Notes: generated by a model not told the origin, from the sequence alone. Shown: positions 40,893-50,797, counted from the first letter of the stretch. The stretch is 64,000 bases of DNA from Arhodomonas aquaeolei DSM 8974 (GCF_000374645.1 NZ_KB894807.1:1-64000); one strand, 5' to 3'. Made by a program: numbers and translations.

Positions 40893-41102
40893 CTATCCGT
40901 CACCCTCGCGCCTGGAGGGACACGGCGCACCACAGGGCGCGCAGGCGCTCTCATCGAGCTGGGAATAGCTGGTTTCCACCCCGCCCTGCCCGCTGTTGAG
41001 CGCGAACGTCGCCGAGTTGATATGGTCGGCAAGGATGAGCACGAGCAGCCCGAAGAGGACCGCGAGCACCCGCCACCGGCTGTAGTCGCGTCGCTGTGTC
41101 AT
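40893..41102 (-). CDS. Small membrane protein in the sulfur-permease operon
   Basis: 69 residues from the ATG at 41102: MTQRRDYSRWRVLAVLFGLL begins a protein with one membrane segment (about 11-26) and a C-terminal Cys cluster SACAPCGAPCPS. It follows the YeeE/YedE gene by 10 bases and is part of the rhodanese-permease operon. The CxPCxxPC cluster might carry or bind sulfane sulfur (inference). Not a known family. Confidence 0.65.
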   Translation of the reverse strand: MTQRRDYSRWRVLAVLFGLLVLILADHINSATFALNSGQGGVETSYSQLDESACAPCGAPCPSRREGDG

Positions 41103-41112
41103 CACCGCCCCC

Positions 41113-42351
41113 TCAGTTCTCGAGACCCATCCGGGGCCGCAGCCGGATACCCAACAGCGAACCCGCGAAGGCGCAGGCGAACCAGATCCAGCCGTGCAGG
41201 CTGGCCGAGGCGATGCCGCTGAACATCGCACCGATGTTGCAGCCAAAGCCGAGCCGTGCCCCGTAGCCCATCGCCAGACCGCCGAGCACCGCGGAGGCCA
41301 CCGGCCCGGCGGACAACCGCCGCCGGCTGGCGCGGTTGAAGCGCCCGGCCATGCCGGCGGCGAGCATCGCGCCGAGAAGCAGCCCGAAGTCCATCACCGA
41401 GACGATGTTCACCAGCAGGCTGTCTTTCAGCGCCAGCGATGGGTAATCCCAGGTCCAGAATTCCCAGTGGGCCATGTCCACGCCCACCGCCTGGAGGATC
41501 TTCGCCCCCCACAGGCCGAAGGCGAAGGTGATGCCCCAGGGGTAGCCGGCGACCACCAGGGTCGCGAGGTTGAGCACCGCCAGCGCCACCGCGCCCCAGA
41601 GCAGCGGCCAGCTGCCCTTGAACAGGGTCGCCGCCCAGCCGTTCTCCGGCCGGCGCAGGATCACCCGGTCCACCGCGCCGTGATGACGGCGCTCGATGCG
41701 CGCGAACCACCACGCCAGCGCGGCCAGCACGGCAAGCTGCAACGCCACCGCGGGGACCACGCCCAGGCCGGTGACCAGGTTCACCGGGTCGAACCCGGGC
41801 TGGTCCAGCCACCAGGGCAGGTGCATGGTGCCGAGTACGGAGCCGGCGATGAACGCCGCCAGCGTGATCACCATGCGCACATTCCCCGCGCCCACCGTAA
41901 ACAGCGTCCCGGAGCCGCAGCCGCCGCCGAGCTGCATGCCGAAACCGAACAGGAACGAGCCCACGACCAGCGACGTGCCCACCGGCGCGAGGGTGCCGCT
42001 GATACCGGCGAGCCCGAGCTCCCCGGCGAAGCCGAGCACCGGCACGATCAGCACGGTGGCGATGCCGAGCAGCAGCATCTGCGCACGCATGCCGCCGCTG
42101 CGGCGCTTGGTTACCAGGTTGCGCCAGCCGGCGGTGAAGCCGAAGGCCGCGTGGTAGAGCGCGACGCCCAGGCCGGCACCGATGAGCAGCAGCCAGAGCC
42201 GGTCGATCGGGGCCTCGAGCCAGATCAGCGCGCCGAGCAGTGCCAGGCCGGCGAGCGCGGTGGCAACGACGAAGCCATCCACCCGGCGGGCGCCGTCGAC
42301 GGCGGCGGCCCCCGGTGAGGTGGTGGCGGAGGTTGGATTGACGCTGGCCAT
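41113..42351 (-). CDS. YeeE/YedE (TsuA-type) sulfur transporter
   Basis: 412 residues with about ten membrane segments. Conserved Cys motifs of the YeeE/YedE family are present: LGGGCGSGTLFTVGAGNVR in the first half and LGFGCNIGAMFSGIASASLH near the end. The characterised relative TsuA takes up thiosulfate via these cysteines. Long form with a central cytosolic stretch (RIERRHHGAVDRVILRRPEN). Starts 2 bases after the rhodanese stop, so the pair probably imports and processes thiosulfate. Confidence 0.9.
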   Translation of the reverse strand: MASVNPTSATTSPGAAAVDGARRVDGFVVATALAGLALLGALIWLEAPIDRLWLLLIGAGLGVALYHAAFGFTAGWRNLVTKRRSGGMRAQMLLLGIATVLIVPVLGFAGELGLAGISGTLAPVGTSLVVGSFLFGFGMQLGGGCGSGTLFTVGAGNVRMVITLAAFIAGSVLGTMHLPWWLDQPGFDPVNLVTGLGVVPAVALQLAVLAALAWWFARIERRHHGAVDRVILRRPENGWAATLFKGSWPLLWGAVALAVLNLATLVVAGYPWGITFAFGLWGAKILQAVGVDMAHWEFWTWDYPSLALKDSLLVNIVSVMDFGLLLGAMLAAGMAGRFNRASRRRLSAGPVASAVLGGLAMGYGARLGFGCNIGAMFSGIASASLHGWIWFACAFAGSLLGIRLRPRMGLEN

Positions 42352-42353
42352 GG

Positions 42354-43310
42354 TCAGCCGCCGAAGAAGTCGAGGATCCGCGCCAGGCCCTGCTTGGCGA
42401 CCTGCACCGGGTGCGACTCGTCAGCGGTCCACTCCACCATGGAACCGTCGTAGAGGCCGACGTTGTCTTCGCCGCGGACCTCGGAGAGCGCAAACCAGGT
42501 CGTCGACGCCCAGTGGCCGGTGTTGCAGAAGCTCACCGGGCGGCGGTCGCCATCCAGGGAGACGTCACCGAGCACCGCGTCCACGCGGTCCTGGTCGAAG
42601 CGCCAGACGTCGCCGCCGGAGAGGAAACGCTGGTGCTGGATGTTGACCGCGTCCGGGATGGTGCCGGCCACCCGTGCCTCGGGATGCTTCTTGTCACCCT
42701 TGAAGTAGTCCGACGGCCGCGCGTCCACGAGCTGGATTCCGCGGGTCTCCGCGTTCTCCACGTCCCGCGTGGACACGACCATGCCCTCGCGGAAATCCGC
42801 ATCGAAATAACCCGGCTGGGGAGAGACGGTACCGGTCGCCACCTCGTTGCCCGCCGCGACCCAGCCGCGATAGCCGCCGTTGAGAATGGTCACGCGGTCG
42901 TGCCCGAGCACGCGGAAGGTCCAGTACACGCGGGCGGCGCTGCCGAAGTCCGTCGGGCCCGTGCCGGCAGGGACGATCACCACCGTATCGCCGTTGTCCA
43001 CGCCCAGCCCCCCGACCAGGGACTCCAGCTCGCTGACGGGCGGCAGCTTGCCGACAACGCCGTCCTTCGTCACCCGCCAGGGATGGCTGGTGTAGCCGGC
43101 GTCCACCGAGCCCGGGATGTGGCCGTCGGCGAAGGCGACCTCGTCACCGCCGTCGATCGGGCTGCGCACGTCCAGCACCGCGACGTCCGCGTCGCCCCGG
43201 TGACCGGCGAGCCAGTCCGGACCGACCAGCGGCGGCACTGCCGCGGCCGCCACGCCGCCGGCGAGCAGTACGGCAAGGGCCACGCCGGCCCTGAACATGT
43301 TCCTGATCAT
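42354..43310 (-). CDS. Periplasmic tandem-rhodanese sulfurtransferase
   Basis: 318 residues. Signal peptide VALAVLLAGGVAAAAVPPLV. Two rhodanese domains: the first (DVAVLDVRSPIDG, HIPGSVDAGY) lacks a catalytic Cys, the second (IQLVDARPSDYFKG) has the active-site Cys in VSFCNTGHWASTTWF. Sulfurtransferases of this type move sulfane sulfur from thiosulfate to an acceptor. First gene of the operon with the sulfur permease; the AT-rich region 43320-43420 upstream probably holds the promoter. Confidence 0.9.
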   Translation of the reverse strand: MIRNMFRAGVALAVLLAGGVAAAAVPPLVGPDWLAGHRGDADVAVLDVRSPIDGGDEVAFADGHIPGSVDAGYTSHPWRVTKDGVVGKLPPVSELESLVGGLGVDNGDTVVIVPAGTGPTDFGSAARVYWTFRVLGHDRVTILNGGYRGWVAAGNEVATGTVSPQPGYFDADFREGMVVSTRDVENAETRGIQLVDARPSDYFKGDKKHPEARVAGTIPDAVNIQHQRFLSGGDVWRFDQDRVDAVLGDVSLDGDRRPVSFCNTGHWASTTWFALSEVRGEDNVGLYDGSMVEWTADESHPVQVAKQGLARILDFFGG

Positions 43311-43532
43311 TGCAGTGACTCCACGAAACCGGTATCTGGATGCGCGTATTCAAATATACTCAAAGGGATTAAGCAACCCCATTTTTATACCCAATACGCA
43401 TTATCCGTGTCCGCGGGTCATGGGATGGCGCAATGCCCACCCCTCAAATTTTTCTTATGGTGCCGATAACATGTGCGTATAGGAATAGAACATACGCCGG
43501 GATCGGCGACACTGATGAGGAAGGGGACAGGC

Positions 43533-44969
43533 ATGCGCTGGTTGCGTCGAAACGATGCGGCGGAAGCCGCAGAGGAACGCCCGGGAGAAGGCGGCGAGCA
43601 GGAGCTGATGCAAAGGATTGCCGAGCGGACCGGCCGTCTCGGCATCGAGCTGGTGGATATCGCCGGCTCGGTGGAGAGCGTCAGCGCCCATGTCGATCAT
43701 GAGGCCGGGGAATTCTCGCGCCTGCGCGAGCTCGCCGACCGCCTCGCGGAGAACAATGAGACCGTGCGCACGGCCGCACACACCACGCAGGAGCTCGCCA
43801 GCAACGCAGCCTCCGAGATGGAGGATTCGCGGGCGACCATCGAGCGCTCCATCGATGACATTCAGGAGCTCGCAGGCACGGTCACGGAGACCAGCAGCGA
43901 GCTCTCCAGCCTCGACGAGGCCCTGAACCGGATCAGCGAGGTCGCCCGGGGGATAGCGGCCATCGCCAAGCAGACCAACCTGCTGGCGCTGAACGCCACC
44001 ATCGAGGCGAGCCGCGCCGGGGAGGCCGGCCGCGGCTTCGCCGTGGTCGCCGAACAGGTCAAGCAGCTCGCGGACCAGACCGGCGATGCCACCGGCGAGA
44101 TCGACCACACCCTCTCCGACCTGGGCGAACGGGTACGCAACCTCGTCGCCCGCGGTGAGGCGAGCCATACCCAGGCCGAGCGGGTGACCGAGGGCGCCCA
44201 GACCATCCGCCAGGTCATCAACACGATGACTGACACGGTAAGCAACGTCGATGCCCACGCGCGCGAGATCAGCACGGCGGTCGGAGCCATCGACGAACAC
44301 TGCGGCGAGACCGTCTCCGGGCTCAACGCGCTGACCGACGAGGTCAACGGTTCCGCGGAGAACCTGCGCCAGACCAACGAGCGGGTCCAGCGGCTCCTCG
44401 GCATTACCGAGGAGATCGTCAATATCACCTGCGAGAGCGAGGCGGAGACCCCGGACCACCCCTACATCACCACGGCGCAGGAGACCGCCGACGCGGTGAG
44501 CCGCGCCTTCGAGGCGGCCGTCGCCGCGGGGGAGATCAGCGAGCGGGACCTCTTCGACCGGGACTACCGGCCTATCGACGGGACCGACCCGCAGCAGTAC
44601 CTCAGCCGCTACACGGAGTTCACGGACCGGGTGCTGCCGCCGATCCAGGAACCGGTGCACAACGGCGACGAGCACATCAGCGCGTGCTGCACCACGGACG
44701 ACCACGGCTACATCGCCACCCACGCGCTGCACGTCTCCCACGCGCAGCGCCCGGGCGAGCCCCAGTGGAACGCGGCCAATGCGCGGAACCGCCGGATCTT
44801 CAGCGACCGGGTCGGTCTCGCCGCGGCCCGCAACCGCAAGCCGTTCCTGCTGCAGGTCTACCGCCGGGACATGGGCGGCGGCGAGTTCCGGCTGGTGCGC
44901 GACGCCTCCGCGCCGGTGACGGTCAACGGCCGCCACTGGGGCGCGGTTCGCGTCATCTATCGCCTGTAG
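43533..44969 (+). CDS. Soluble methyl-accepting chemotaxis protein
   Basis: 478 residues from the ATG at 43533, which has AGGGGAC upstream. No membrane segment. Residues about 25-330 are a methyl-accepting coiled coil with the hairpin tip [20 protein letters not shown] and [20 protein letters not shown]. The C-terminal 130 residues ([68 protein letters not shown]) look like a Cache/PAS-type sensor. Having the sensor after the signalling domain is an arrangement known from cytosolic chemoreceptors. Signal unknown. Confidence 0.88.
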   Translation: MRWLRRNDAAEAAEERPGEGGEQELMQRIAERTGRLGIELVDIAGSVESVSAHVDHEAGEFSRLRELADRLAENNETVRTAAHTTQELASNAASEMEDSRATIERSIDDIQELAGTVTETSSELSSLDEALNRISEVARGIAAIAKQTNLLALNATIEASRAGEAGRGFAVVAEQVKQLADQTGDATGEIDHTLSDLGERVRNLVARGEASHTQAERVTEGAQTIRQVINTMTDTVSNVDAHAREISTAVGAIDEHCGETVSGLNALTDEVNGSAENLRQTNERVQRLLGITEEIVNITCESEAETPDHPYITTAQETADAVSRAFEAAVAAGEISERDLFDRDYRPIDGTDPQQYLSRYTEFTDRVLPPIQEPVHNGDEHISACCTTDDHGYIATHALHVSHAQRPGEPQWNAANARNRRIFSDRVGLAAARNRKPFLLQVYRRDMGGGEFRLVRDASAPVTVNGRHWGAVRVIYRL

Positions 44970-44993
44970 CGGCCGCCACCGTAGCTTCGCGGC

Positions 44994-47249
44994 TCACTCC
45001 TCCGCCGGGATGACCTCCAGCGGCGTGGTGGCGATGATCCGCCGGCCTTCGTGCTGGATATAGCGCAGCTCATAGGCGCCCGGCTCCGCCGGCGTGGACA
45101 GGGATAACGGGTTGCCATCACGGGTGTAGGTGTAGCTCTCGTAGTCCCGCGGCCCGTCGTCCGGGCGCGCCAGGGTGACGTAGTCGTCCCGGTAGTCCGG
45201 TCCCTGCCAGCGCACCTGGATCGACCCACCGGCGGCTGCCCTGGCCGGCGCGTCGAGGCTCGCCTCCACGGGCTCGACGGTGATCCGGCGCTGCGCGAGG
45301 ACCTTCCGGCCCTCGTGCTGGATGTAGCGCAGCTCGTAGGTGCCCGCCTCCGGCGGCATGGTCAGCCTCAGCGGGTTGCCGTCGCGGGTGTAGGTATAGC
45401 CCTCGTAATCCCGCGCCCCGTCATCCGGGCGGGCAACGGTGACGTAGTCGTCCTGGTAGTCCGGACCCTGCCAGGTAACCAGGACGGGCTCCGCGGCCTT
45501 CGCCGTCTCCGGGGCATCCAGGCCGGCCTCTACCGCCTCCACGATGATCTCACGCCGCGCCAGGACCTTCCGGCCCTCGTGCTGGATGTAACGCAGCTCG
45601 TAGGTGCCCGCCTCCGGCGGCATGGTCAGCCTCAGCGGGTTGCCGTCGCGGGTGTAGGTATAGCCCTCGTAATCCCGCGCCCCATCATCCGGGCGGGCGA
45701 CGGTCACGTAGTCGTCCTGGTAGTCCGGGCCCTGCCAGCGCACCTGCACCGGCGCGGCGGCCTTCGCGGTCTCCGGGGCATCCAGGCTCGCCGACACCGC
45801 CTCGACGGTAATATCGCGCCGGGCCAGGACCTTGCGGCCCTCGTGCTGGATGTAGCGCAGCTCGTAGGTGCCCGGCTCCGGCGGCATGGTGAGGGTCAGC
45901 GGGTTGCCCTTCCGGGTATAGGTGTAACCCTCGTAGTCCCGGGCATCGGCATCCGGACGGGCGACGGTCACATAGTCGTCCTGGTAGTCCGGGCCCTGCC
46001 AGCGCACCTGCACCGGCGCGGCGACGTTCGCCGTCTCCGGCGCGTCCAGGCTCGCCTCCACGGGCTCGACGGTGATCTCCCGACGCGCGAGGATCCTGTG
46101 GCCCTCTTGCTGGATGTAGCGCAACTCGTAGGTCCCCGCCTCCGGCGGCATGGTGAGGGTCACCGGATCCCCGTCACGGGTGTAGCTGTAGTTGATCGAG
46201 TCCCGGGCCTCTGCCTCGGGGCGCGCCACGGCGACATAGTCGTCTTTGCCGTCAGGGCCGTCCCACCCGACCTGGACGCTCGACGCCGCCAGGGCCGAGG
46301 CCGGGCCGTCCAGGCTCGCCGGGGGACGCAGCGGCGGCAGCACCACGGTGACGGTACGCTGGCCGCTGCCCTCCTCGATGACGACGTCCCGCCCGGCACT
46401 GGCCTCATCCTCGATACGGAGCACTTCCGCGTGATAACGGCCGGGGTCCAGGGCCATGTTCACCGCCGCCATGCCCTCGTTGTCGAGGAGCCGCTCGCCG
46501 TCGCCATCCCGGGTCAGGCCCCAGCGCAGACCGTGGCCGATCACCGGACCGCCCTCGCCGTCCACGGCCTCGATACGCACGTCCACGGTGGCCGGTGCGG
46601 CACTGACCGTCTCCAGCGCCCGGGAGAGCTCGTTGGCAGTGTCGGCGGTGAGGTAACGCCCGCCGGTGGACTCGGCGAGACAGGCGAGCTGACTGCGGGT
46701 GTTCTTCTCCTCGATGCCGAAGCCGATCACATGGGCGGTGAAGCCCACGCCGGTCTCCTCCAGCCGCCGCCCCACCTCGCAGGGATCGAGGTCGCAGGTC
46801 TCGCGCCCGTCGGAGATCAGGATCACGCTGGCGCGGTCCTCTCGGTACTTGAGCGTCTCCGCCGCCTGCCGGACGGCCGCACTGAGCGGTGTCTTGCCCT
46901 TGGGCGAGAGCCCCTCGACCGCCTTGCGGATCGCCGCCCCCGTCCCTGCCCCTGGCTCGACGAGGACCTCGATATCGCTGCAGTCGCCCTTGCGGCGATG
47001 GCCGTAGGCAACGAGGCCGAGCACATCCGCCGGGTCCCGGGCCTCGATCAGGTCACCGAGCACGCGCCGGGCGATGGCGATCTTGGGCTCGCCGTCGATC
47101 CGGCCCCACATGGACCCGGAGGCGTCGAGGACGAACACGGTATTGGGTGCGGCCGGCGGGGCCCGGTCCGCAGCCGGGGCCACCGCGGAGGCGGCGAGCG
47201 TCACGACGGCGGCGCACGCCGCGCGGCAGCAGGTTCGCAGCAGGGACAT
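44994..47249 (-). CDS. Secreted von Willebrand factor A protein with five C-terminal repeats
   Basis: 751 residues from the ATG at 47249 (MSLLRTCCRAACAAVV, signal peptide). VWA domain with a full metal site: VFVLDASGSMWG (DxSxS), a Thr in GKTPLSAAVRQ and LISDGRETCDLDP. After a linker domain (about 205-310) come five repeats of exactly 88 residues, each with WxGPDYxDDYVTVARPD, YTYTRxGxPLxLTMP, and GTYELRYIQHEGRKVLARR. The repeats are beta-sandwich-like and occur in similar VWA proteins of other proteobacteria. Probably an adhesive or scaffold protein in the periplasm or outside. Confidence 0.85.
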   Translation of the reverse strand: MSLLRTCCRAACAAVVTLAASAVAPAADRAPPAAPNTVFVLDASGSMWGRIDGEPKIAIARRVLGDLIEARDPADVLGLVAYGHRRKGDCSDIEVLVEPGAGTGAAIRKAVEGLSPKGKTPLSAAVRQAAETLKYREDRASVILISDGRETCDLDPCEVGRRLEETGVGFTAHVIGFGIEEKNTRSQLACLAESTGGRYLTADTANELSRALETVSAAPATVDVRIEAVDGEGGPVIGHGLRWGLTRDGDGERLLDNEGMAAVNMALDPGRYHAEVLRIEDEASAGRDVVIEEGSGQRTVTVVLPPLRPPASLDGPASALAASSVQVGWDGPDGKDDYVAVARPEAEARDSINYSYTRDGDPVTLTMPPEAGTYELRYIQQEGHRILARREITVEPVEASLDAPETANVAAPVQVRWQGPDYQDDYVTVARPDADARDYEGYTYTRKGNPLTLTMPPEPGTYELRYIQHEGRKVLARRDITVEAVSASLDAPETAKAAAPVQVRWQGPDYQDDYVTVARPDDGARDYEGYTYTRDGNPLRLTMPPEAGTYELRYIQHEGRKVLARREIIVEAVEAGLDAPETAKAAEPVLVTWQGPDYQDDYVTVARPDDGARDYEGYTYTRDGNPLRLTMPPEAGTYELRYIQHEGRKVLAQRRITVEPVEASLDAPARAAAGGSIQVRWQGPDYRDDYVTLARPDDGPRDYESYTYTRDGNPLSLSTPAEPGAYELRYIQHEGRRIIATTPLEVIPAEE
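45000..46320. repeat. Five in-frame 264-bp repeats in the VWA gene
   Basis: The bases coding for the GPDYxDD segment recur at 45187, 45451, 45715, 45979 and 46243, exactly 264 bases apart. The second and third units are nearly identical at the DNA level, while the fifth (first in the protein) is the most diverged. Confidence 0.92.
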
Positions 47250-47384
47250 GGCAGGATGGCTCCCCTGTCGGGCACGTGCAGACGCCACATGGCCGTGACG
47301 GCTGCCGTGCAGTTCTCATGATTTTCCGACAGGATTGCCCAAGGCGTGGTGGGACTCAACCCCCACGCCGGGCGTCACAGAGGA

Positions 47385-47720
47385 TCAGAAGAAGCCGAGC
47401 TGCAGCCGCGCGACCTCGGACATGCGCGCCTGAGTCCACGCCGGCTCCCAGGTCAGCTCCACCTCAGCGGCCACCACGCCCTCCACCTGCTCTACCGCGG
47501 CCTTGACCATGCCGGGCATCTGCCCGGCCACCGGGCAGGACGGGGCAGTGAGGGTCATGATGACGTCCACGAAGCCGTCCGCGTCGGCACGGATCTCGTA
47601 GATCAGCCCGAGCTCGTAGATGTCGACGGGGATCTCCGGGTCGAAGACGCAGCGCAGGGCCTCGACGATACGCCCGCACAGCCCCTCGGGCCCCTCGATG
47701 ACGGTTGCCTGTTCGCTCAT
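47385..47720 (-). CDS. sufT: DUF59 (MIP18/SufT-like) Fe-S assembly protein
   Basis: 111 residues. DUF59 signature: VFDPEIPVDIYELGLIYEIR and LTAPSCPVAGQMPGMVKAAV with the conserved Cys in TAPSCP. SufT-like proteins help mature Fe-S proteins. Last gene of the SUF operon, 48 bases after the sufU-like gene. Confidence 0.9.
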   Translation of the reverse strand: MSEQATVIEGPEGLCGRIVEALRCVFDPEIPVDIYELGLIYEIRADADGFVDVIMTLTAPSCPVAGQMPGMVKAAVEQVEGVVAAEVELTWEPAWTQARMSEVARLQLGFF

Positions 47721-47768
47721 GGTTCTCCGTCGTTCGCTACGCGCGGGACGGCCCGCGGCGCCGTGCGC

Positions 47769-48215
47769 TCACTCCGCGGTGAATTCGCCCGCCTCCCGGA
47801 TCGCCGCGTCGAAGGTGTGCCACGCCAGCGTGGCGCATTTCACGCGCATGGGGAATTCGCGCACGCCGGCGAGCACGGCCACCTTGCCCATGGACGGGTC
47901 CACCTCGGCGTCGTCCTCGGTCACCAGGTGGCGGAAGCGCTCGAACAGTGCCTTCGCCTCCTCGACCGTGTGGCCCTTGAGCGCCTCGGTCATGATCGAG
48001 GCGGAGGCGGTGGAGATGGCACAGCCGTCGCCCTGGAACCCGATGGACTCGATCACCCCGTTGTCGTCGACCTGCAGCTCCAGGTGGACGCGGTCGCCGC
48101 ACAGCGGGTTGTAACCGTCCGCCTCGTGGGAGTGCGGATCCACCGGATGGAAGTTCCGGGGGTGCTTGTTGTGGTCGAGGATGACCTCCTGATACAGATC
48201 GCGCAGCTCAGACAT
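47769..48215 (-). CDS. sufU: SufU-like Fe-S scaffold/sulfur-transfer protein
   Basis: 148 residues. Cys ligands in NPLCGDRVHLEL, FQGDGCAISTASASIMTEAL and MRVKCATLAWHTF; the stretch AKALFERFRHLVTED includes the insertion that separates SufU from IscU. SufU accepts sulfur from SufS. The start abuts the sufS stop. No sufA or sufE is present in the cluster, so SufU probably serves as the SufS partner. Confidence 0.9.
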   Translation of the reverse strand: MSELRDLYQEVILDHNKHPRNFHPVDPHSHEADGYNPLCGDRVHLELQVDDNGVIESIGFQGDGCAISTASASIMTEALKGHTVEEAKALFERFRHLVTEDDAEVDPSMGKVAVLAGVREFPMRVKCATLAWHTFDAAIREAGEFTAE

Positions 48216-49463
48216 TCAGCCGAAGAACTCCTTGACTCGATGGAGGGCGTTGACCAGCGCGTCAACGTCTTCCCGGCTATTGTACAGGCCGAAGGAGGCG
48301 CGCACCGTCGCCGGCACGCCGAAGCGGTCCATCACCGGCTGGGCGCAGTGGTGCCCCGCACGCACGGCGACCCCTTCCTGGTCCAGGATGGTGCCGATAT
48401 CGTGGGGATGGACGCCGTCGAGGACGAAGGAGATCACCCCCGCCTTGTGCGTGGCGTTGCCGATGATGCGCAGCCCCTCGATGGCCTCCAGGCGCTCGGT
48501 GGCATAGGCCAGCAGCGCCTGCTCGTGGGCACCGATGCGCTCCAGCCCGATGCCGCGCACGTAGTCCACGGCCTCGCCCAGGGCGATGGCACCGGCGATG
48601 TTCGGCGTGCCCGCCTCGAAGCGCTGGGGCGGCGGCGCGAAATCGGACTTCTCGAAGGTCACGTAGCGGATCATCTCGCCGCCGCCCTGGTAGGGCCGCA
48701 TGCCGCGCAGCAGCTCGAAACGCCCCCACAGGGCGCCGACGCCCGAGGGGCCGTAGAGCTTGTGCCCCGAGAAGCAGTAGAAATCGCAGCCCAGAGCCTG
48801 CACGTCCACCGCCATGTGGGGCACGCCCTGGGCACCGTCCACCAGCGTCGGCACGTCGGCCTCCCGGGCGGCCGCGATCATCTCGGCAACGGGATTGATC
48901 GTACCCAGGGCATTGGAGACGTGGGCGATGCTCGCGAACCGGGTCCGCGGGCCGAGCCGGCCGCGGAAGTCCTCGAGGTCCACCTCGCCGGTGTCGGTCA
49001 CCGGCGAAACCACCAGCTTCGCCCCGGTCTCCTCGCAGATGAGCTGCCACGGCACGATGTTGGAGTGGTGCTCCATGCCGGTGATCAGGATCTCGTCACC
49101 CGGCTGCAGCTGCGGGCGCACGAAGCTGTGGGCGACGAGGTTGATCGCCTCGGTGGTGCCCCGCACGAACGCGACCTCGCGGTGGTCCGGGGCGTTGAGC
49201 AGCTCCGCCACGCGTTTGCGCGCGCCCTCGTAGGCGTCCGTCGAGCGCTGCGAGAGCTGATAGACGCCGCGGTGGATGTTCGCGTAGTACTCGCGGTAGC
49301 ACCGGGCCTCGGCGTCGATCACGCACGCCGGCTTCTGCGCACTCGCCGCGCTGTCGAGGAACGCCAGCGGCCGGCCGTTCATCGGCCGGGCAAGGATCGG
49401 GAAGTCCTCGCGATGGGCCGACACCGGCGCCTGATGCTCCGTCACGGGCTCCACGGTGCTCAT
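48216..49463 (-). CDS. sufS: Cysteine desulfurase SufS
   Basis: 415 residues from the ATG at 49463, which overlaps the sufD stop by four bases. PLP enzyme: FCFSGHKLYGPSGVGALW with the PLP Lys, HHSNIVPWQ, and RAGHHCAQPVMDRFG with the catalytic Cys. Converts cysteine to alanine, passing persulfide to SufU. Longer open frames extend upstream inside sufD and are rejected. Confidence 0.94.
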   Translation of the reverse strand: MSTVEPVTEHQAPVSAHREDFPILARPMNGRPLAFLDSAASAQKPACVIDAEARCYREYYANIHRGVYQLSQRSTDAYEGARKRVAELLNAPDHREVAFVRGTTEAINLVAHSFVRPQLQPGDEILITGMEHHSNIVPWQLICEETGAKLVVSPVTDTGEVDLEDFRGRLGPRTRFASIAHVSNALGTINPVAEMIAAAREADVPTLVDGAQGVPHMAVDVQALGCDFYCFSGHKLYGPSGVGALWGRFELLRGMRPYQGGGEMIRYVTFEKSDFAPPPQRFEAGTPNIAGAIALGEAVDYVRGIGLERIGAHEQALLAYATERLEAIEGLRIIGNATHKAGVISFVLDGVHPHDIGTILDQEGVAVRAGHHCAQPVMDRFGVPATVRASFGLYNSREDVDALVNALHRVKEFFG

Positions 49464-50788
49464 ATCACGCTCCTCACCGTCTCGTCGCCGGGCAGCCACT
49501 CGAGCAGCCGTCCCCGCACGTGATCGTGAACCGCCTGCAGCCGGATGGGCTGCAGCATCTCGCTGGCGTAGGCCAGGGTCAGCATGGCCCGGGCGTCCGC
49601 CGGGCCGATGCCCCGGGAGCGCAGGTAGAACAGCGCCTCGTCGTCGAGCTCGCCCACCGTCGAGCCGTGGGCGCACTTGACGTCGTCGGCGTAGATCTCG
49701 AGCCGCGGATTGGAGTGCGCCAGCGCCAGCTTGTCGAGCAGCAGGTTGCGGTTCTGCTGCTGGGCGTCGGTCTTCTGGGCACCCTCGGCCACCCGCACCA
49801 CGCCGTCGAACACCGTCTCGGAGCGGCCCTGGAGCACGCCCTTGAACAGCTGGTGACTGGTGCCGTGCTCGGCGTTGTGGTTCACCCAGGTGTGGAAGTC
49901 GCAGAACTGCCGCCCGCGGGTGAGATACAGGCCGTTGAGGGTGACGTCGGCGCCCGGGCCGTTGATGTCCGCGTGGACGTCGGTGCGCGCCAGACGCGCC
50001 CCGGTGGCGAAGGCATGCAGTGCCACCTGCGCGTCGCGGGCCGCGGCGACGTGGACCGTGCCCACGTGGAGATCGCCGTCTCCGGCCTCCTGCAGGCGGT
50101 AGCCGGTGACGATGGCGCCGTCATCGGCGATGACCTCGGTGACCGGCGCGGTCAGCGTGTTGGCGCCGTCGGCGCCGATGAAGTGCTCGATGAACTGCAC
50201 CTCCGCGGCCGGCTCCGCGTGCACCAGGACACGGGGGTAGACGGCGCGGTCGTCGGCCTCGCCGGTATCCACGTGCACGACGACCACCGGACGCGCCACC
50301 GCCTGACCGCGGGCGACGTGCACGAACGCGCCGTCACGGAAGAAGGCGGTATTGAGCGCCGCGAACGGCTGTTCGGCGATGGGTGCACCGCTGCCGAGGC
50401 GATCGGTGACCGCCGCCGGGGCGTCGTCGCCGTACTCGGACAGCGGCACCACGGTGAGCCCGCGGCCGGGCTCGCCGAGGTTCGACAGCCCGGTGTCCAG
50501 GGTGCCGTCAACGAAGACCAGCAGGTGCGCCTCGCCGGCGAGCTCGCCGACACGCCGCGCCAGCTCCGGCGATACCGAACCACCGCCATCGGCGACCGGA
50601 AAGCTCTGCCCGGTCAGCGGCGCCAGCGGCGTCTTCCGCCAGGGCTCCTGCTTGGGACCGGGCAGGCCGCGGGCCTCAAAGGCCTCGATGGCACGCCGGC
50701 GCAGCGGCGCGAGCCAGGCCGGGCGACCACCGTCGCCGGCATCGAAGGCCTGCCGGTAGACGCTCTGGGTTTCAGCCACTGCTTCCAT
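49460..50788 (-). CDS. sufD: Fe-S assembly scaffold subunit SufD
   Basis: 442 residues. SufBD family beta-helix: FNGLYL-like VTLNGLYLTRGRQFCDFHTW, KGVLQGRSETVFDGVVRV, NRNLLLDKLALAHSNPRLEI, DDVKCAHGSTVGELDDEALF with the conserved Cys/His, and FYLRSRGIGPADARAMLTL. Forms the SufBC2D complex. 9 bases after sufC. Confidence 0.94.
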   Translation of the reverse strand: MEAVAETQSVYRQAFDAGDGGRPAWLAPLRRRAIEAFEARGLPGPKQEPWRKTPLAPLTGQSFPVADGGGSVSPELARRVGELAGEAHLLVFVDGTLDTGLSNLGEPGRGLTVVPLSEYGDDAPAAVTDRLGSGAPIAEQPFAALNTAFFRDGAFVHVARGQAVARPVVVVHVDTGEADDRAVYPRVLVHAEPAAEVQFIEHFIGADGANTLTAPVTEVIADDGAIVTGYRLQEAGDGDLHVGTVHVAAARDAQVALHAFATGARLARTDVHADINGPGADVTLNGLYLTRGRQFCDFHTWVNHNAEHGTSHQLFKGVLQGRSETVFDGVVRVAEGAQKTDAQQQNRNLLLDKLALAHSNPRLEIYADDVKCAHGSTVGELDDEALFYLRSRGIGPADARAMLTLAYASEMLQPIRLQAVHDHVRGRLLEWLPGDETVRSVI

Positions 50789-50797
50789 GGGACCCCC

